From: Chromohalobacter sarecensis
GTDB lineage: Bacteria; Pseudomonadota; Gammaproteobacteria; Pseudomonadales; Halomonadaceae
Reading direction: 5' to 3'
Assembly (NCBI RefSeq): GCF_023061135.1
Contig: NZ_JAKGAN010000001.1
Coordinates: 598,362 to 662,361 of the forward strand
DNA length: 64,000 nt
In this document: positions 16,960-24,903 of the stretch, piece by piece
Position numbering within the stretch: position 1 is the stretch's first letter
How the letters are laid out: the number at the start of each line of letters is the position of its first letter
The notes under the pieces: model-generated
Databases searched by the model: none
The model's input: only the letters and a program-made list of their open reading frames with translations
What the model was told of the DNA's origin: nothing
Translations under genes and position numbers: made by a program

Positions 16960-18291
16960 ATGCCTACTTCCACGACTTCCCCTGATGTCTCGGGGCCCGC
17001 ACCCAGCGCCGCCGATTGGCTGGGCCGGGGTTATGCCGATGATCACAACGCCACCGCCGCTTCGGATACGCTGTTGATCAACGAGCAGTCGCGCCTACTC
17101 GAAACGCAGGGGCGGCGCATCATCAAGTTCGGTTTCGGCCAATCGCCGTTTCCGGTCTTCGCCCCGGCGGTGGAGACGCTGGCCGAACACGCCGCCGACA
17201 AGGCCTATCTGCCGGTGCAGGGAATGGCCGAGCTACGCGAGAGCGTGGCGGCTTTCCACCGCCACATGGATGGTACCGACTGGCGAGCCGAACGCGTGTT
17301 GATCGCCCCGGGAAGCAAGTTGTTGCTGTTTGCGCTGATGAAGGCCTTGCCGCGTGCCGAAGTGCTTATCCCGGCGCCAGCCTGGGTGTCCTACGTACCG
17401 CAGGCGAAGCTCGCGGGGCAGCCGGCGGTGCGCTTGGAAACAAGCTTCGACAGCCGCTGGCTGGTCACGCCGGCACAGCTTGATCGGCATTGCCGCGAGC
17501 ATGGTCCCGGTCTGCGGCTTCTGATCCTCAATGCGCCGGGTAATCCCACCGGCCTGTCGTATGCGCCTGAGATGCAGCGTGAGCTGGCCGCGGTCGCCAA
17601 GCGTCACGGTGTGTTGGTGCTCTCTGATGAGATCTACGGACCGCTCGATCATCGTGGGGAACATCGCCCCTTTGCACGCGATTATCCCGAGGGCACGCTG
17701 ACGACCAGCGGGCTTTCCAAGTGGTGCGGTGCGGGCGGTTGGCGCCTGGGCGTCATGAATGTGCCCGAGGCGTTGGGCGATGAATTGCTGACACGTTTGC
17801 TGGGCATCGCCTCGGAGACCTGGTCGAGCGTGACCAGTCCGGTCCAGGCGGCGGCGATCACCGCGTATAGTGTCACGCTGGCGCTGGAGATGTATCTCGA
17901 CGCCCAGCGGCAGTGGTTGAGCATGATCGGCCAATGGTGCGCGCAACGCCTCGAGGCGACCGGGATTCGCACCCATGCGCCGGATGGCGGCTTTTATCTG
18001 TTCCCCGATTTCGGTGCATACCGTGAGGCACTACGAGCGCGTGGGATTACCACCAGCGCCGAATTGACTGCGGCGCTGCTTGAGGAAGCGGGTATTGCGC
18101 TCTTGCCGGGCAGTGCATTTGGCTGCGAACCGACGCAACTGACAGCGCGCTTGGCTTATGTAGACTTCGATGGCGCGGCGCTGTTGGTACGCCCTTGTCC
18201 CGACGATCCCGAGGCGGCGATGGCTGCGCCCGAGCTGGCCACAGTGCGTCATGGCATCGAGGCAATGTTGGTTTGGCTGTCTACTGTTTGA
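16960..18291 (+). CDS. PLP-dependent class I/II aminotransferase
   Basis: 443 residues, fold type I. Landmarks: LILNAPGNPTGLSY (the conserved Asn), VLVLSDEIYGPLDH (the Asp and Tyr that bind PLP), and TTSGLSKWCGAGGWRLG with the Schiff-base lysine and phosphate-binding residues. The C-terminus is a little longer than in plain aspartate aminotransferases. Substrate unknown. Pairing with an RpiR regulator is frequent for amino-acid or taurine-type catabolic aminotransferases, but this is only context. Confidence 0.85.
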   Translation: MPTSTTSPDVSGPAPSAADWLGRGYADDHNATAASDTLLINEQSRLLETQGRRIIKFGFGQSPFPVFAPAVETLAEHAADKAYLPVQGMAELRESVAAFHRHMDGTDWRAERVLIAPGSKLLLFALMKALPRAEVLIPAPAWVSYVPQAKLAGQPAVRLETSFDSRWLVTPAQLDRHCREHGPGLRLLILNAPGNPTGLSYAPEMQRELAAVAKRHGVLVLSDEIYGPLDHRGEHRPFARDYPEGTLTTSGLSKWCGAGGWRLGVMNVPEALGDELLTRLLGIASETWSSVTSPVQAAAITAYSVTLALEMYLDAQRQWLSMIGQWCAQRLEATGIRTHAPDGGFYLFPDFGAYREALRARGITTSAELTAALLEEAGIALLPGSAFGCEPTQLTARLAYVDFDGAALLVRPCPDDPEAAMAAPELATVRHGIEAMLVWLSTV

Positions 18292-18381
18292 TAATTTACA
18301 ATCTGTTACATGAAAAATGTGAACTCACCCACTAGAGTGGCGTCACAATAGCCACGCACACGCAATAATCTGGAGGTATTC

Positions 18382-18780
18382 ATGCAACGGATCACTGCTC
18401 TTGTTTCAGCGGCTATGCTGACGACCGGAATGGTAGCGGCACAGGGCGCCATGGCACAGCAGGAAGACCCGGCAGCAAGCGGGACAACCCAGACTCAGGG
18501 TGCGTCTTCTCAGGATTTTTCTGATCAACAGCTTCAGCAGTTCGCTGATGCGTCTGAGGAAATTTCTCAAGTTTCCCAGAAGTACACCGAGCAGCTTCAG
18601 AACGCGGATGGCGAAGACGAGCAGCAGGAGCTTCGTGAAAAAGCCAATGAAGAGATGGTCAGTGTTGTTGAAGATAGCGGCATGAGCGTCGAAGACTTCA
18701 ATGCCGTTGGTCAGGCGATCCAGCAGGATCCTGAGCTCATGCAGCGCGTTCAGGGCATGGTCCAAGGCCAGCAGCAGTAA
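18382..18780 (+). CDS. DUF4168 exported protein
   Basis: 132 residues: signal peptide (about 1-25, ending AMAQ), a Gln/Ser-rich linker, then a helical DUF4168 domain with SDQQLQQFADASEEISQVSQKYTEQL and FNAVGQAIQQDPELMQRV. Periplasmic, acidic, of unknown function; family members are common in halophiles and cyanobacteria. Coding DNA is less GC-rich than its neighbours. A strong terminator follows 40 bases after the stop. Confidence 0.8.
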   Translation: MQRITALVSAAMLTTGMVAAQGAMAQQEDPAASGTTQTQGASSQDFSDQQLQQFADASEEISQVSQKYTEQLQNADGEDEQQELREKANEEMVSVVEDSGMSVEDFNAVGQAIQQDPELMQRVQGMVQGQQQ

Positions 18781-18819
18781 GCGAAAGGCTCGGTATTACT
18801 GTCGATGTAACCTTCGCGG

Positions 18820-18846
18820 AAAAGGCCACCTTAGGGTGGCCTTTTT
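18820..18846 (+). terminator. Intrinsic terminator of the DUF4168 gene
   Basis: Stem AAAAGGCCACC / GGTGGCCTTTT with loop TTAG, ending in a T-run. Confidence 0.85.
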
Positions 18847-18918
18847 CATGCTCGGTCGCCATACCTCAGCCCACACGAGGTAGGGGTGCGATTATATGTG
18901 TGCCGTCTGTTCAACATG

Positions 18919-18948
18919 AAAAAGGCCCGCCATTGATGGCGGACCTTC
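18919..18948 (-). terminator. Intrinsic terminator of the PRC-barrel gene
   Basis: Read on the - strand, AAGGTCCGCCAT pairs with ATGGCGGGCCTT (one mismatch) across a 2-4 base loop and runs into TTTTT. It lies 38 bases past the PRC-barrel stop. Confidence 0.75.
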
Positions 18949-18985
18949 TCGATACTTCACTCTTTACAGGCTAAGAGTCCGACGA

Positions 18986-19507
18986 TCAGTTGTCGTTAAG
19001 GGCATCGCTGGCATCGTCCAGTAGATCGGCGGTGGCCGACTTGGTGCTTTGCCAAGCGCTTTCGGCGCCCTGCTTGGTATCGTCCCATGCCTGGCGAGCT
19101 TGCCCTTTGGCATCCTGCCACCAGTCGTTGTCGTACTCAGGCAGCTTGGCGACCTCATCGCGCGTCATGTCGAGCGTGACACGATACTCCAAGTCATCGA
19201 GATCATCGGCGTTCTGCGTCTCGAGGGTAAAGTTGTCGCGATCGACGACACGATGCGTATCGCCAAGATCGAGAACGCCCCCGGTTTCGATGACCAAGGC
19301 TTGAACGCTCATGTCCTCGCCCAGCAGCACGTCCTCGACGTCACCCACGTCTTCGTTGGGGTTTGCCTCGAGGAAAACGTCGGCATCCATCAGCTCATCG
19401 CCTGAGTAAAGCCCTTGGGGTTGCGAATCGGCAACGGCGAAGCCCGTTAGCCCGATGCCCCCGATGAGAATGGCGGTTTGCGTCATGCGATGCAGTGAGT
19501 GGCGCAT
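18986..19507 (-). CDS. Exported PRC-barrel domain protein
   Basis: 173 residues. Signal peptide (about 1-27), then a PRC-barrel domain (about 32-110; LMDADVFLEANPNEDVGDVEDVLLGEDMSVQALVIETGG), then a helical, charged tail with Trp/Gln repeats (WWQDAKGQARQAWDDTKQGAESAWQS) resembling the YtxH/CsbD-like helical repeats of stress proteins. AGGAG precedes the ATG. It probably acts in envelope stress or osmotic adaptation together with the CsbD gene 66 bases upstream, but no precise role is known. Confidence 0.8.
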   Translation of the reverse strand: MRHSLHRMTQTAILIGGIGLTGFAVADSQPQGLYSGDELMDADVFLEANPNEDVGDVEDVLLGEDMSVQALVIETGGVLDLGDTHRVVDRDNFTLETQNADDLDDLEYRVTLDMTRDEVAKLPEYDNDWWQDAKGQARQAWDDTKQGAESAWQSTKSATADLLDDASDALNDN

Positions 19508-19573
19508 TGAGAAGCTCCTTCTTCGTCGGTTCTATCTATTCGGCGGGTGTCGAATGACTGGCGAGATACGCGA

Positions 19574-19771
19574 TCAGACCGAATGAGCCCAGTCATCGGC
19601 TCGCTTTTCGGCTTCTTCCTTGGTGATCCCGTATTTGGTCTGCAGCTTGCCGATCAATTGATCGCGCTTGCCGGCGACTTGGTCGAGTTCATCGTCGGTC
19701 ATTTCGCCCCAGGATGCTTTAGCCTTGCCTTTGACCTCGGTCCAACGACCTTCTATCTGATCCCAATTCAT
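19574..19771 (-). CDS. CsbD-family stress protein
   Basis: 65 residues, the family size. It begins MNWDQIEGRWTEVKGKAKASWGEMTDDEL and continues with GKRDQLIGKLQTKYGITKEEAE, both CsbD hallmarks. AGGAGG precedes the ATG. CsbD proteins (E. coli YjbJ) are abundant small cytoplasmic stress proteins of unknown mechanism. It sits upstream of the PRC-barrel gene on the same strand. Confidence 0.9.
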   Translation of the reverse strand: MNWDQIEGRWTEVKGKAKASWGEMTDDELDQVAGKRDQLIGKLQTKYGITKEEAEKRADDWAHSV

Positions 19772-19890
19772 GGCGGTTCCTCCTGAACGGTTGCCAACAA
19801 CACGAGCGCTTCCTGCGCGTCGCGTGCATTACGAAGAATAACAGAGTTGTGGGCTTTGGCAATTACACCCCCTGCACCATGGAAAGCCGG

Positions 19891-20766
19891 CTACATGAAC
19901 AGCGCCAGCAGCAGCGGTACGTAGATGAAGGCCAGCAATGTGGAGCAGAACACCAGGCTGGCGACGTATTCCGGTTCGCGCTGTGAGCGTTGCGCAAAAA
20001 GGTAATTATAGACCGCTACAGGCATGCTCATCTGCATCACGAGCACGCTCTGCGCCAGGGGCGGAAGGTCCAGGAGCCAGCCCACGCCGAAGGCCACGCA
20101 AACGGCGAGTGCCGTGCGTATGAGGCTGAAAGCGAGCCCCGAGGACAGACTGCGCACCTGAATGTTGGCCAGCGAGACGCCGAGGGTGATCAGCATCAAG
20201 GGGACGGTGAAGCCGGAGATCAGCTCCACGGTGTTATCGATCCACAACGGCAGGTCGGTATCCGTGAGCAGGATGGCCACCGACAGTAGAATGCTATACA
20301 CGGTAGGCGTGCGCAGCAGGCTCTTCAGCGGATTGCTGCGGCTGATCATCATGATCCCGAAGGTGAACTGCACCAGGGCGACCGTCACCATCACGGTGAT
20401 GGCATAGGCGAAGCCCTCGCTGCCGAATGCATAGAGTGCCACCGGCAAGCCCATGTTGCCGGTGTTGGGGTACATCATGGGTGCCAATAGCACGCGCCAG
20501 TTCTTGCGCAGCAGTATCGCCATCAGCCAGGTGGCCAGCGCCATGACCAGAAGCACGCCCAGCGTGCTCAGCATGGTGCGCCCGAAGGTGTGGGCATCGA
20601 TGTTGGCACCGGAGAGCGAGGCGAGAATCAATGACGGCGTGCCGACATTGAAGACCAGTTTGGTGACGAAGTCGGTGGGATACGCGTATCCCAGGCGTAT
20701 CCAGCAAAATCCGATACTGGCGCCCACGAACACGGGGGCCATGACAGCGAAGAGTTGGGCGAGCAT
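19891..20766 (-). CDS. AEC-family (auxin efflux carrier-like) transporter
   Basis: 291 residues from ATG 20766 (MLAQLFAVMAPVFVGASIGFCWIRLG), the usual AEC N-terminus; the 43-residue extension to 20895 is hydrophilic and unlikely. About ten hydrophobic segments, with the family motifs LVFNVGTPSLILASL, MYPNTGNMGLPVALYAFG and the C-terminal LVMQMSMPVAVYNYLFAQR. Members move organic acids or amino acids across the inner membrane; substrate unknown. It is divergent from yojI. Confidence 0.85.
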   Translation of the reverse strand: MLAQLFAVMAPVFVGASIGFCWIRLGYAYPTDFVTKLVFNVGTPSLILASLSGANIDAHTFGRTMLSTLGVLLVMALATWLMAILLRKNWRVLLAPMMYPNTGNMGLPVALYAFGSEGFAYAITVMVTVALVQFTFGIMMISRSNPLKSLLRTPTVYSILLSVAILLTDTDLPLWIDNTVELISGFTVPLMLITLGVSLANIQVRSLSSGLAFSLIRTALAVCVAFGVGWLLDLPPLAQSVLVMQMSMPVAVYNYLFAQRSQREPEYVASLVFCSTLLAFIYVPLLLALFM

Positions 20767-21031
20767 GCGCGAGCCTGATTCAGGGATTGCGTCCACGCGG
20801 CGCAGGTGGACGGGACGATGTCGAACGCGACTGTGAACGTCGCGGAAAGTGCCATATGAGGTGCTATTGTCGCCAATCGTGGTGAAGCGTTGCAACGTGC
20901 ATACGAAAACGAGAATCCTTTACCTTGACGTGGCGCGAGAATTGGCAAGAATCGTGGGCCACGCTGACATTCATCGGCGTCGCGTATAACGCGGCGCGTC
21001 GCCACTTTCAAAATAACGTCTAGAGAACTGC

Positions 21032-22705
21032 ATGGAACTTTTGCGCGTCGTCTATCGCGATTATCGCTGGCCGTTCATCGGCGTCATGGTGTTGAGCCTG
21101 GCCAGCGCGGGGCTGGGTATCGGGGTCATCGCCTTCATCAACCAGTACTTGATCGAGGCCCAGGGCGACCCGCTTCTAGTGCTGCCTCAGTTCCTGGGGC
21201 TGATCGCATTGCTGCTGGCGGTCACGCTGGGTTCGCAACTGGCGCTGACCGTGCTCGGCCACCATTTCGTCTATCGTCTGCGCGGACGTCTCATCAAGCG
21301 GATTCTGGATACCGACATCGAACGACTCGAGCGCCTGGGCAGTGCGCACCTGCTGGCCAGCCTGTCCAGCGACATTCGTAATATCACCATCGCCTTCGTG
21401 CGCCTTCCCGAACTGGTGCAGGGGGTTATCCTGACGCTGGGGTCGGCCGCGTATCTGGCCTGGCTCTCGCCGGGGATGCTGTTCATCACTGCGCTATGGG
21501 TGGCGGTGACCGTGGTAGGGGGCTGGTATCTGGTGTCGCATGTGTATCGCCATCTGGGAAAGGTGCGCGACACCGAGGACCGGCTCTACAAGGATTACGA
21601 GGCGGTGATCGACGGCCGCAAGGAACTGGCCCTCAATCGCGACCGTGCCCGGTCACTGTATGAGGATGTCTACGAGCGCGACGCCAAGGCCTATCGGCAT
21701 CACATTATCCGCTCCGACACCTTCCACCTGAGCGCGGTGAACTGGTCGAACATCATGATGCTGGGCGCCATCGGCATGGTGTTCTTCCTCGCCAATGGCC
21801 TCGGTTGGGCCAATACCAACGTGGCGGCAACCTATTCGCTGACGCTGTTGTTCCTGCGCACGCCCTTGATCCAGGCGGTGGGGGCATTGCCCACGCTGTT
21901 GAGTGCCCAGGTCGCCTTCGACAAGCTCAGGACACTGGCATTGACCGAGTATCGCGCGGAGTTCGGCGAGAGCGCCGCGCACGGCGACTGGCAGACGCTG
22001 GAGCTACGCAGCGTGACCTTTGCTTATGCTGCGGGCGAGCATGGCCGTGGCTTTGAAGTGGGGCCGGTCGATCTCACCTTGTCGCGCGGTGAACTGGTGT
22101 TTCTGATCGGTGGCAACGGCAGTGGCAAATCGACGCTAGCGCGCCTGCTGACCGGCCTTTATCAGCCGTATGCCGGTGAGATCCTCATCGATGGCATCCC
22201 CGTGGACGAGGCCGGCTGGCAGGCGTTTCGTAGTCGCTTCGCCGCCGTATTCACCGACTTCTACCTCTTCGATCAGGTGATCGGCCCTGATGGCGAGGCG
22301 CCGGACACGGCCTTGACCGAAGCCTGGGTCGCGCGCCTGGGCATGGGCGAAAAGCTGCATTTCGATGGCTGGCGGGTGACCGACACGCAGCTTTCCCAGG
22401 GGCAACGCAAGCGCCTTGCGCTGCTGCTGGCGGTGGCCGAACAGCGCGATATCCTGATGCTCGACGAATGGGCGGCGGATCAGGACCCGCAGTTCCGGCG
22501 CATCTTCTACCGCGAGTTGCTGCCCTTGCTGCGCGAACACGGCAAGACCGTCTTCGCCATCAGCCACGACGATCACTACTTCCAGCACGCCGACCGGCTA
22601 CTGGAAATGCGCGCAGGGCAGTTGAGCGAATTGACCGGCGAGATGCGCGATCGCGTCAGCCGCGACGCCGTGGCTCGGCTCGAAGACACATCAGGCAACG
22701 CGTGA
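21032..22705 (+). CDS. yojI: YojI-type ABC exporter (fused permease and ATPase; SyrD/PvdE family)
   Basis: 557 residues. The N-terminal half has six membrane segments (about 1-280) and the C-terminal half an ABC ATPase with Walker [12 protein letters not shown], an LSQGQRKR signature and Walker [14 protein letters not shown]. It is very similar to E. coli YojI from the first residues (MELL..V.R.YRWPFI.VM.LSLASA.LGIG) to the C-terminal [17 protein letters not shown]. YojI exports the microcin J25 lasso peptide through TolC, and the related PvdE/SyrD export peptide siderophores or toxins. Its place beside the siderophore locus allows a role in siderophore or peptide export, but the MFS exporter at 36.5-38.0 kb is the better candidate for that. 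Confidence 0.88.
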   Translation: MELLRVVYRDYRWPFIGVMVLSLASAGLGIGVIAFINQYLIEAQGDPLLVLPQFLGLIALLLAVTLGSQLALTVLGHHFVYRLRGRLIKRILDTDIERLERLGSAHLLASLSSDIRNITIAFVRLPELVQGVILTLGSAAYLAWLSPGMLFITALWVAVTVVGGWYLVSHVYRHLGKVRDTEDRLYKDYEAVIDGRKELALNRDRARSLYEDVYERDAKAYRHHIIRSDTFHLSAVNWSNIMMLGAIGMVFFLANGLGWANTNVAATYSLTLLFLRTPLIQAVGALPTLLSAQVAFDKLRTLALTEYRAEFGESAAHGDWQTLELRSVTFAYAAGEHGRGFEVGPVDLTLSRGELVFLIGGNGSGKSTLARLLTGLYQPYAGEILIDGIPVDEAGWQAFRSRFAAVFTDFYLFDQVIGPDGEAPDTALTEAWVARLGMGEKLHFDGWRVTDTQLSQGQRKRLALLLAVAEQRDILMLDEWAADQDPQFRRIFYRELLPLLREHGKTVFAISHDDHYFQHADRLLEMRAGQLSELTGEMRDRVSRDAVARLEDTSGNA

Positions 22706-22737
22706 CGGGCGGCGACTGCTTGCAGCGGCATCCAGCG

Positions 22738-23640
22738 TCAGGCGGCTGAGATATCGGTGGCATTCCAGACCAGGCTTTCGGTGGGGCCGTCATCCAGGTC
22801 GGAGCACGTGTCGACACGTAGAACCGTCGTCGTTTCGCAGACGGTCTGCAGTTGGCCATGCGCACCATCTTGTTCCCATCGCCACAGGATGCGTCGCCGA
22901 TGCTCGTTGCCGGTGTCGTCCTGCAACGTCAAGCTGGCCTGTGGGTATCCTCGTTCTAGAAAGGCCAGGGCTGCGAGCTGGGCACACTGCTGCGCGGGTG
23001 TCAGCCGGGAGTCGCCGCGATAGCCGGGCAGAAAGCGACGGCCTTGCGCCTCCGCTTGCAGGAAGGGTAATGCCTGCTGCGGTGTAATGCGGCCGTACTT
23101 GCGCACTGGTGAGAGCAGGATGATGCTGGCGGCGAGGCGGCAACCGCCCAGATGGCTGCTTTCCCAGACATCGAAGGGCAGCCCGTGCGCCGCGACGACC
23201 TGGGCCAACTGCTTGTAGGTCTGGTAACCATACTTGGCGCAGCACTTGTCCTTCTTGCCGTGAGTGCAGCAAAGCAGCAGATCGCGGTCGACCGCTTCTC
23301 CCTCCCATGCTGTCAGTGGCGCCCCTGACTGCCACGCGGCCAGAAACGCCTCCAGTGCCTCGCGAGGCACGACAAACCGCCGGCGTTCGGGCATCAGAAA
23401 TACCTGATGGCTGTCGCTGGCCTGTTCACGCCGATGAATCAGATTGATTCGCCGCCCGTCGGCGGCGATGGCGTCGAGGGTTTGTACCAGGCTGTCCGGC
23501 ATGTCGTGGGCATGACGTAGATTGCGTGTCCATTTGGCGCGAGGCCAACTGATCAGGAGATTGCGCTCAACGTGCGCGGCACTGCCGGCCAGCGGATCAT
23601 GCTGTTCACGGCTGAGATCGGCGCAGAATCGATGGCTCAT
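22738..23640 (-). CDS. Sucrase/ferredoxin-like [2Fe-2S] thioredoxin-fold protein
   Basis: 300 residues of the Sucrase_ferredoxin-like family (yeast Apd1 relatives). The first cluster segment is LLCCTHGKKDKCCAKYG (about 122-138). The second is SSHLGGCRLA (about 161-170), where other family members, as I remember them, have HxGGH; here the second histidine is Cys167. It overlaps the FecE-type ATPase gene by 4 bases (ATGA), so the two are co-transcribed and probably Fur-controlled from the intergenic Fur box. A cytoplasmic role in reducing or handling the imported ferric siderophore is the obvious inference, analogous to FhuF but unrelated in fold. Confidence 0.82.
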   Translation of the reverse strand: MSHRFCADLSREQHDPLAGSAAHVERNLLISWPRAKWTRNLRHAHDMPDSLVQTLDAIAADGRRINLIHRREQASDSHQVFLMPERRRFVVPREALEAFLAAWQSGAPLTAWEGEAVDRDLLLCCTHGKKDKCCAKYGYQTYKQLAQVVAAHGLPFDVWESSHLGGCRLAASIILLSPVRKYGRITPQQALPFLQAEAQGRRFLPGYRGDSRLTPAQQCAQLAALAFLERGYPQASLTLQDDTGNEHRRRILWRWEQDGAHGQLQTVCETTTVLRVDTCSDLDDGPTESLVWNATDISAA

Positions 23641-24488
23641 GAAACACGACGCTGGTGGTCGGTGGGCTGGGCACGCCGGTGGGCCCCCCGTTTCTTGTGT
23701 GGCACGCAGATCGGGCTGCCTGTCTCGGGATCCTCGAGTACATGGGCATCGAGATCGAAGACATGCTTGAGGTTGGTGGCCGTGAACACCTTCTCAGGTA
23801 CGCCACTGGTGACAATACGCCCTTCACGCATCATCACCAGTTGATCGGCGTAGGCCGCCGCCAGGTTCAAGTCGTGCAGCACCAGCAGCAGGGTGCGGCC
23901 GTGCTCGTGAGCCAGGCGGGATAGCAGCTCCAGCAAGTCTACTTGCACCTTGAGATCGAGAAAGGTGGTGGGCTCATCGAGCAGGATCAGGTCGGTCTGC
24001 TGAGCCAGCACCATGGCGATCCAACAACGCTGCCGCTGACCGCCGGAGAGCGCATCGACGCTGCGCTCGGCGAACGCCGTGACGTCGGCATAGGCCATCG
24101 CCTCGCGAATGGCCAGGGCATCCTGCTCGGCATCCTGTCGCCACAATCGCTGGTGAGGAAAGCGCCCCATGCCGACCAGTTGCCGGACCGTCAATCCCTC
24201 CGGCGCGGAAGGGCCCTGCGGCAGGATGCCCAGGCGCTGGGCGACCTCTCGCGTATTGCGGCGGTGAATATCCTTGCCATCGAGACAGACTTGACCGGCG
24301 CTGGGTATCAGCGTGCGCGCCAGCGTCTTCAGCAGTGTTGATTTACCGCTACCGTTGGGGCCGAGCAACACCGTCAGCTTGCCCTCGGCCACTGCCAGAT
24401 CGACACCATCCAGTACGCGTTGCGATTCGTACCCGGCGCACAGGGCTTCGCCTGTCAGACGCGGCGGCTTGGCAGGTATTGAGGGCAT
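23637..24488 (-). CDS. Siderophore ABC importer ATP-binding protein (FecE/CbrD type)
   Basis: 283 residues. Walker A GPNGSGKST (43-51), Q-loop GILPQGPSAPEG, signature LSGGQRQR and Walker B LILLDEPTTFLD are intact, in the FecE/FepC/CbrD subgroup. It energises the importer whose two permeases and binding protein lie at 33.4-36.5 kb on the same strand, beyond the biosynthetic operon, because no other ATPase gene accompanies them. The C-terminus (KKRGAHRRAQPTDHQRR) is a basic tail. A Fur-like box (24532-24550) lies 44 bases upstream. Confidence 0.88.
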   Translation of the reverse strand: MPSIPAKPPRLTGEALCAGYESQRVLDGVDLAVAEGKLTVLLGPNGSGKSTLLKTLARTLIPSAGQVCLDGKDIHRRNTREVAQRLGILPQGPSAPEGLTVRQLVGMGRFPHQRLWRQDAEQDALAIREAMAYADVTAFAERSVDALSGGQRQRCWIAMVLAQQTDLILLDEPTTFLDLKVQVDLLELLSRLAHEHGRTLLLVLHDLNLAAAYADQLVMMREGRIVTSGVPEKVFTATNLKHVFDLDAHVLEDPETGSPICVPHKKRGAHRRAQPTDHQRRVS

Positions 24489-24531
24489 GAAGGTGGCTCG
24501 TTGGGATGATCCTTAGGCTGGCAACCGTAAG

Positions 24532-24550
24532 ACAAAAAATTCTCATTTTC
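24532..24550 (-). promoter_or_regulatory. Fur-box-like site upstream of the FecE-type gene
   Basis: On the - strand GAAAATGAGAATTTTTTGT matches 12 of 19 bases of the Fur consensus GATAATGATAATCATTATC, 44 bases before the ATPase start. Confidence 0.55.
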
Positions 24551-24645
24551 AATATTGCGGGGTAGGTCCACTCGCTCTTCCACCATGATGGGGGAGCTAA
24601 TGATTCGTGCGGCGGATATGTGCAAGCGTTGACTTTAATCTTTAT

Positions 24646-24664
24646 TATAATCATTCTCATTAGC
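24646..24664 (+). promoter_or_regulatory. Fur box upstream of the siderophore synthetase operon
   Basis: The reverse complement, GCTAATGAGAATGATTATA, matches 15 of 19 bases of the Fur consensus. It lies about 240 bases before the first synthetase gene, in the divergent region, and could cover promoters of both operons. This is the best Fur match seen in the window. Confidence 0.75.
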
Positions 24665-24756
24665 AAGTGAGCTGGCGATTACCCAAGCATCGGCACCGAT
24701 GATCTAAGCGTATCGCTGTTCTCACCACTCGATCGACATAACAAGCACGACCATCC

Positions 24757-24788
24757 AGTAGGACGTTGCCCACTCAGTACGACGTTGC
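24757..24788. repeat. Pair of 13-base direct repeats, 19-base period
   Basis: AGTAGGACGTTGC (24757-24769) and AGTACGACGTTGC (24776-24788) differ at one base and are spaced 19 bases start to start, close to two helical turns, as expected for an activator binding the same DNA face twice. They lie between the Fur box and the first synthetase gene. Confidence 0.6.
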
Positions 24789-24903
24789 AACGTGGCTAGC
24801 GAGGGACGCGCGGACTTACTTGCCAGCAGAAGCCTTGCACTGACGGCACGGTTGGTCATGAGGCAGGTGAGGTTCAAAAGGAAGGTATTGTTGCGGAGGC
24901 TAC

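Larger units (their letters stand above)
24489..24903. other. Divergent intergenic control region of the siderophore locus
   Basis: 415 bases, AT-rich for this genome, without a gene I can support. It holds two Fur-box-like sites (24532-24550 toward the ATPase gene, 24646-24664 toward the synthetase operon) and a pair of 13-base direct repeats (24757-24788). Short open frames on both strands in the right half show no recognisable family. Confidence 0.6.

Noticed and set aside
20896..21031. Possible Fur site (GAAAACGAGAATC) before yojI
   Set aside because: Only one half resembles the consensus, and yojI has no necessary link to iron.
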